DNA from: Flavobacterium psychrophilum
GTDB lineage: Bacteria > Bacteroidota > Bacteroidia > Flavobacteriales > Flavobacteriaceae
Reading direction: 5' to 3'
DNA length: 8,737 nucleotides
Assembly: GCA_945872875.1 (NCBI GenBank)
Contig: CAMCBB010000074.1
Location: 1-8,737 of the forward strand
Part shown: one piece after another, positions 5,592-8,737 of the stretch
Position numbering within the stretch: the first letter of the stretch is position 1
Layout of the letters: every line of letters starts with the position of its first letter
Program-made: the position numbers and the translations under genes
Notes under the pieces: generated by a model
The model's input: the letters and a program-made list of their open reading frames with translations, nothing else
The model's database searches: none
Told to the model about the DNA's origin: nothing

Positions 5592-7040
5592 TTATCCAAC
5601 AGAACCTTCTAACGAAATTTCTAATAATTTTTGTGCTTCTACTGCAAATTCCATTGGTAATTTATTCAATACTTCTTTACTAAATCCGTTTACAATTAAT
5701 GCAATGGCTTTCTCGGTTGGAATACCGCGTTGATTGCAATAAAATACTTGGTCTTCTCCAATTTTTGAAGTGGTTGCCTCGTGTTCAATTTTTGCGGAAG
5801 CATTTTTACTTTCGATATATGGAAAAGTATGTGCGCCACAATTGTTGCCCATCAATAGCGAATCACATTGAGAAAAATTACGTGCGTTTTCAGCATTGGC
5901 ACTAATTCGAACCAATCCTCTATAACTATTTTGTGATTTTCCTGCAGAAATTCCTTTAGAAATAATGGTAGATCTGGTGTTTTTACCCAAGTGAATCATC
6001 TTTGTTCCAGTGTCGGCTTGCTGGTGATTATTGGTCACTGCTATCGAGTAAAATTCGCCAATTGAATTATCGCCTTTCAAAACACATGATGGATATTTCC
6101 AGGTTACGGCAGAACCGGTTTCAACTTGCGTCCAAGAAATCTTAGCGTTTTTTTCACAAAGCCCTCTTTTGGTAACAAAATTATAAACCCCACCTTTTCC
6201 TTCTTTGTTCCCTGGATACCAGTTTTGAACAGTTGAATATTTAATTTCGGCATCATCCAAAGCAATCAATTCAACCACCGCAGCATGCAGTTGGTTTTCA
6301 TCTCTACTTGGCGCCGTACATCCCTCAAGATAGGAAACATAACTGCCTTCATCGGCAACTAAAAGGGTTCTTTCAAATTGCCCTGTTCCTGCTTGATTGA
6401 TTCGGAAATAAGTAGATAATTCCATTGGGCATCTTACGCCTTTTGGGATATAACAGAAGCTCCCGTCAGAAAAAACAGCCGAGTTTAAGGCCGCATAATA
6501 GTTGTCTTTTTGCGGAACAACCGTTCCTAAATATTTTTGAACCAATTCTGGATATTCTCTAATTGCCTCAGAAATACTCATAAAAATAATTCCTTTTTCG
6601 GCTAAAGTTTTCTTGAAAGTGGTAGCTACCGAAACCGAATCTACAACAATATCCATTGCGATATTGTTCATTTTTTTTTGTTCGTCAAGCGAAATTCCTA
6701 GCTTTTTGTACATCGCTAAAAGCTCCGGATCTACATCGTCAAGGGTTTTATTTGGATCTGCTTTTTTAGGTGCCGAATAGTACGAAATGGCCTGAAAATT
6801 TGGTTTTTCATAATGCACATTTGCCCATTCTGGCTCAGTCATTTGCTCCCATGCACGAAATGCTTCAATACGCCAATCGGTCATCCATTGAGGTTCTTCT
6901 TTCTTTTTAGAAATAGCGCGAACAATGTCTTCGTTTAATCCAATAGGGAAAGTCTCCGAATCCAATTCGGTATAGAATCCATATTCGTATTCTTTATTTT
7001 CTAATTCGACTTTTAAGTCTTCTTCGGTATATTTTGACAT
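5592..7040 (-). CDS. sufB: Fe-S cluster assembly scaffold SufB
   Basis: SufB is the main scaffold subunit of SufBC2D, receiving sulfur from SufS via SufE and assembling the cluster in the cytoplasm. The protein is 482 residues. Cys241 in L-E-G-C-T-A-P-S corresponds to the sulfur-accepting Cys254 of E. coli, Cys392 in Q-C-D-S-L-L to the essential Cys405, and Glu421 in H-E-A-T-T-S to Glu434, all with a constant offset of 13. The family blocks [13 protein letters not shown] (272-284) and [11 protein letters not shown] (435-445) are intact. The ATG at 7040 (M-S-K-Y-T-E-E-D-L) was chosen because it gives the usual N-terminus and an 8-nt gap after sufA; an upstream TTG would force overlap with sufA. 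The leader is A-rich without a Shine-Dalgarno sequence. It is second gene of the sufA-led operon. Confidence 0.98.
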   Translation of the reverse strand: MSKYTEEDLKVELENKEYEYGFYTELDSETFPIGLNEDIVRAISKKKEEPQWMTDWRIEAFRAWEQMTEPEWANVHYEKPNFQAISYYSAPKKADPNKTLDDVDPELLAMYKKLGISLDEQKKMNNIAMDIVVDSVSVATTFKKTLAEKGIIFMSISEAIREYPELVQKYLGTVVPQKDNYYAALNSAVFSDGSFCYIPKGVRCPMELSTYFRINQAGTGQFERTLLVADEGSYVSYLEGCTAPSRDENQLHAAVVELIALDDAEIKYSTVQNWYPGNKEGKGGVYNFVTKRGLCEKNAKISWTQVETGSAVTWKYPSCVLKGDNSIGEFYSIAVTNNHQQADTGTKMIHLGKNTRSTIISKGISAGKSQNSYRGLVRISANAENARNFSQCDSLLMGNNCGAHTFPYIESKNASAKIEHEATTSKIGEDQVFYCNQRGIPTEKAIALIVNGFSKEVLNKLPMEFAVEAQKLLEISLEGSVG

Positions 7041-7048
7041 ATTTTTTA

Positions 7049-7378
7049 CTAAAGTGAGAAAGACTCCCCGCAACCACAAGTTCTGCTCGCGTTCGGATTA
7101 TTAAACACAAAACCTTTACCGTTTAATCCGCCTGAAAATTCTAAAATTGTTCCGGCTAGATATAAAAATGATTTCTTTTCAACCACAATTTTTACTTGGT
7201 TGTCTTCAAAAACTTTGTCGTTTTCGTGTGTTTCTTTGTCAAATTTTAATTCATAAGATAGCCCAGAGCAGCCGCCGCTTTTTACGCCAACACGAACAAA
7301 ATCTTTGGTTGGATCAAATCCGTCTTCCTGCATCATCGAAAAAATTCTTTTACTTGCAGTATCTGAAACTTTTATCAT
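7049..7378 (-). CDS. sufA: A-type Fe-S carrier (SufA/IscA/HesB family)
   Basis: A-type carriers accept Fe-S clusters from the scaffold and pass them to apo-enzymes; some also bind iron. The 109-residue protein has the three invariant cysteines: Cys37 in G-G-C-S-G-L-S-Y and the C-terminal C-G-C pair (Cys101, Cys103) in T-C-G-C-G-E-S-F. It is a compact single-domain member without extensions. It is the first gene of the minus-strand operon, 8 nt before sufB, and its position makes a SufA role likely, although sequence alone does not cleanly separate SufA, IscA and ErpA. The ATG at 7378 starts the typical M-I-K-V-S-D. A strong promoter match lies 73-105 nt upstream, leaving a leader of about 65 nt that contains a palindrome. 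Confidence 0.95.
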   Translation of the reverse strand: MIKVSDTASKRIFSMMQEDGFDPTKDFVRVGVKSGGCSGLSYELKFDKETHENDKVFEDNQVKIVVEKKSFLYLAGTILEFSGGLNGKGFVFNNPNASRTCGCGESFSL

Positions 7379-7402
7379 AACATTGTTGTTTTTATTCGTC
7401 TT

Positions 7403-7426
7403 TAAGCAACATAATCAACTTGCTTA
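7403..7426. promoter_or_regulatory. 24-bp palindrome in the sufA leader, candidate operator
   Basis: A perfect 7-bp inverted repeat with 10-nt spacer (TAAGCAA-N10-TTGCTTA) lies between the predicted suf transcription start (about 7444) and the sufA ATG at 7378. The geometry suits a dimeric helix-turn-helix protein acting as a roadblock repressor, or an RNA hairpin in the leader. Which regulator would bind is unknown; no Rrf2/IscR or SufR gene is in the window. Confidence 0.4.
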
Positions 7427-7450
7427 TTTTGATTTTGTCTAAATAAAGGG

Positions 7451-7483
7451 CAAAGTTACTACAATTATCTATTTTTTCCACAA
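7451..7483 (-). promoter_or_regulatory. Promoter of the sufAB(C)D operon
   Basis: On the minus strand TTG (complement of 7481-7483) is separated by 22 nt from TAACTTTG (complement of 7451-7458), a full match to the Bacteroidota -33/-7 pattern TTG and TAnnTTTG. It is the best promoter match in the window. Initiation near 7444 gives a leader of about 65 nt before sufA. It should drive sufA, sufB, the four-helix-bundle gene, sufC and sufD. Confidence 0.7.
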
Positions 7484-7529
7484 CCTATAACATTTTTATA
7501 ACGAATAATTCTAAAGAAAAAATTGATTA

Positions 7530-7564
7530 TTGCGTCAAATTAAGCGAACTTATTTCTAAATTGC
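7530..7564 (+). promoter_or_regulatory. Weak candidate promoter of the metallohydrolase gene
   Basis: TTG at 7530-7532 is followed after 24 nt by TAAATTGC at 7557-7564, an imperfect form of the Bacteroidota -7 box, 22 nt upstream of the ATG at 7586. The same TAAATTGCA occurs at almost the same distance before the other plus-strand gene (1671-1679). The spacing is slightly long, so this is tentative. Confidence 0.3.
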
Positions 7565-7585
7565 ACACTTAAAATTCAATAAAAC

Positions 7586-8446
7586 ATGAAACTTTACCCT
7601 ATTGAAGCCGGGAATTTTAAGCTTGATGGTGGCGCAATGTTTGGGGTGGTGCCAAAAACCATTTGGAACAAAACCAATCCTGCTGATGAAAATAATCTTA
7701 TTGATATTGCCGCAAGGTGCTTGTTAATTGAAGATGGAAACCGTTTAATTCTGATAGATACGGGAATGGGAAACAAGCAATCGGAGAAATTTTTTGGGTA
7801 TTATTCGCTATGGGGAACGCATTCCTTAGATAAATCTTTGGCAAAATATGGATTTCATCGTGACGATATAACCGATGTTTTTATGACGCATTTGCATTTT
7901 GACCACTGTGGTGGAAGTGTAAATTGGAACAAAGAAAGAACTGGTTACGAAGTAGCTTTTAAAAATGCAAAATACTGGACCAATGAAGACCATTGGGAAT
8001 GGGCAACTATACCAAATCCAAGAGAGAAAGCCTCATTTTTACAAGAAAATATCATTCCGATGCAGGAAAGTGGACATCTTAACTTTATAAGAAAATCAGG
8101 CAGCGACTTTATAGAAAAATCAGAATTGGGATTCGGAATTTATTTAGTTAATGGCCATACCGAAAAAATGATGGTGCCCTACATTCAATACCAAGGAAAA
8201 ACGATTTGTTTCCCTGCCGATTTATTGCCAACAGCCGGTCATGTGCCAATTCCATATGTTATGGGTTACGACACAAGACCGTTGCTTACCATGCCCGAAA
8301 AATCTAAATTTTTATTGGATGCTGCAGAAAAAAACCATTATTTGTTTTTAGAACACGACGCCCACAACGAAATCATAACCGTAGAAAAAACTGAAAAAGG
8401 AGTCCGCATAAAAGAAATATTCACTTGTGCCGACATCTTAATTTAG
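7586..8446 (+). CDS. Metallo-beta-lactamase-fold hydrolase
   Basis: The 286-residue protein is a binuclear metal hydrolase of the MBL superfamily. The signature H-L-H-F-D-H-C-G-G (102-110) supplies His102, His104, Asp106 and His107. His191 in N-G-H-T, Asp212 in P-A-D-L and His257 in L-E-H-D are the remaining expected ligands, so a complete two-metal, probably zinc, site is present. I-D-T-G (57-60) is the usual strand turn. There is no signal peptide, so it is cytoplasmic. The layout, with an N-terminal strand region and a late histidine, resembles the lactonase/organophosphate-hydrolase-like MBL branch rather than glyoxalase II or RNase J, but the substrate cannot be read from sequence. The ATG at 7586 has an A-rich leader. 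The gene is divergent from sufA across 207 bp and precedes the secreted protein gene by 69 bp. Confidence 0.93.
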   Translation: MKLYPIEAGNFKLDGGAMFGVVPKTIWNKTNPADENNLIDIAARCLLIEDGNRLILIDTGMGNKQSEKFFGYYSLWGTHSLDKSLAKYGFHRDDITDVFMTHLHFDHCGGSVNWNKERTGYEVAFKNAKYWTNEDHWEWATIPNPREKASFLQENIIPMQESGHLNFIRKSGSDFIEKSELGFGIYLVNGHTEKMMVPYIQYQGKTICFPADLLPTAGHVPIPYVMGYDTRPLLTMPEKSKFLLDAAEKNHYLFLEHDAHNEIITVEKTEKGVRIKEIFTCADILI

Positions 8447-8515
8447 TGTTAATCCTTTCGGAAATTTTAGTAAAAGACAATATTTTTATCGCAATTATCA
8501 AATTAATCAAACAAT

Positions 8516-8737
8516 ATGAAACTATTTAATCCATTTTATTTCTCTGCAATAGCAATTTTAGCTGTTTCAGCGGCAACGGCTCAACAAAAAAGCACATTTG
8601 TTGCAAAAAAAACAGCATTAACTGAAATTCAAAAACAACGCTGGAGTCACCTCGACTTAAAAAAAGACTCTATACCTGGAATGAGCGTTGACAAAGTGTA
8701 TTCGGAATTATTAAAAAACAAAAAAGCTACAAAAATT
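8516..8737 (+). CDS. Secreted protein, N-terminal part; probable S8 (subtilisin-like) serine peptidase, cut by the window edge
   Basis: The frame runs open for 74 codons from the ATG at 8516 to the right edge. Residues 1-22 form a signal peptide (charged start, hydrophobic core A-I-A-I-L-A-V) with a likely signal peptidase I site after A-T-A, before Gln23. The stretch W-S-H-L-D-L (43-48), then D-S-I-P-G-M-S-V-D-K-V-Y (51-62), matches from memory the propeptide-to-catalytic junction of flavobacterial S8 family peptidases, where the catalytic D-S-G motif follows shortly afterwards. That catalytic part lies outside the window, so the enzyme assignment is a reasoned guess while the export signal is clear. 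It lies 69 bp after the metallohydrolase gene on the same strand; no clear promoter or terminator was found in that gap, so they may be cotranscribed. Confidence 0.72.
   Translation, partial: MKLFNPFYFSAIAILAVSAATAQQKSTFVAKKTALTEIQKQRWSHLDLKKDSIPGMSVDKVYSELLKNKKATKI

Noticed and set aside
5699..5905. Plus-strand open frame of 68 codons
   Set aside because: Antisense to the conserved C-terminal part of sufB, with no independent support.
7041..7079. Upstream TTG start extending SufB by 13 residues
   Set aside because: It would overlap sufA, adds residues foreign to the family, and the ATG at 7040 gives the standard N-terminus.
7147..7380. Plus-strand open frame of 77 codons
   Set aside because: Antisense to sufA, covering its first cysteine motif; no start context or family resemblance.
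7392..7412. Six-codon leader ORF (M-L-L-K-D-E) and a two-codon ATG-TTA-TGA just before sufA
   Set aside because: Short upstream frames are expected by chance in a 65-nt leader; there is no ribosome-binding signal or cysteine run suggesting attenuation.
7594..7776. Minus-strand open frame of 60 codons
   Set aside because: Antisense to the N-terminal part of the metallohydrolase.
8447..8515. Possible terminator or promoter in the 69-bp gap before the secreted protein gene
   Set aside because: TATTTTTA is present but lacks a TTG at a suitable distance, and no stable stem followed by a T-run was found.

Overview
The window looks like a chromosomal segment of a flavobacterium (Bacteroidota, family Flavobacteriaceae, probably Flavobacterium or a close relative). 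The evidence is the low G+C content, the lack of Shine-Dalgarno sequences ahead of A-rich start regions, three promoters fitting the Bacteroidota pattern TTG-N19..22-TAnnTTTG (one with one mismatch), and proteins of flavobacterial type.

The core is a SUF iron-sulfur cluster assembly locus read on the minus strand, from right to left: sufA (7378-7049), sufB (7040-5592), a small four-helix-bundle gene (5527-5138), sufC (5104-4355), sufD (4353-3037), sufS (1567-353) and an edge-truncated lipoprotein gene (343 to beyond 1). SufB, SufC and SufD form the scaffold/ATPase complex, SufS supplies sulfur from cysteine, and SufA is an A-type carrier. The key residues of all five proteins are visible. The SufE-type sulfur acceptor that SufS normally needs is not in the window and may lie beyond the left edge.

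Two things break the usual compact operon. First, the four-helix-bundle gene between sufB and sufC is enclosed by 26-bp near-perfect inverted repeats built from a 7-bp tandem unit. The unit has its own candidate promoter, and deleting it in silico leaves a 10-nt sufB-sufC gap typical of the operon. It resembles the intervening sequences of bacterial 23S rRNA genes, but sits in a protein-coding operon. Second, a membrane-anchored or secreted serine hydrolase of the beta-lactamase/NylB type (1699-3036, plus strand) lies between sufD and sufS in the opposite direction. Its stop codon abuts that of sufD with no base between, and sufS has its own good promoter.

To the right, divergent from sufA across a 207-bp intergenic region, are a metallo-beta-lactamase-fold hydrolase (7586-8446, plus) and the start of a secreted protein (8516 to the edge, plus) resembling the N-terminus of flavobacterial S8 subtilisin-like peptidases. 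The two divergent intergenic regions (1568-1698 and 7379-7585) hold promoters and several short palindromes that may be operators. No tRNA, rRNA, CRISPR array, transposase or strong intrinsic terminator was seen.
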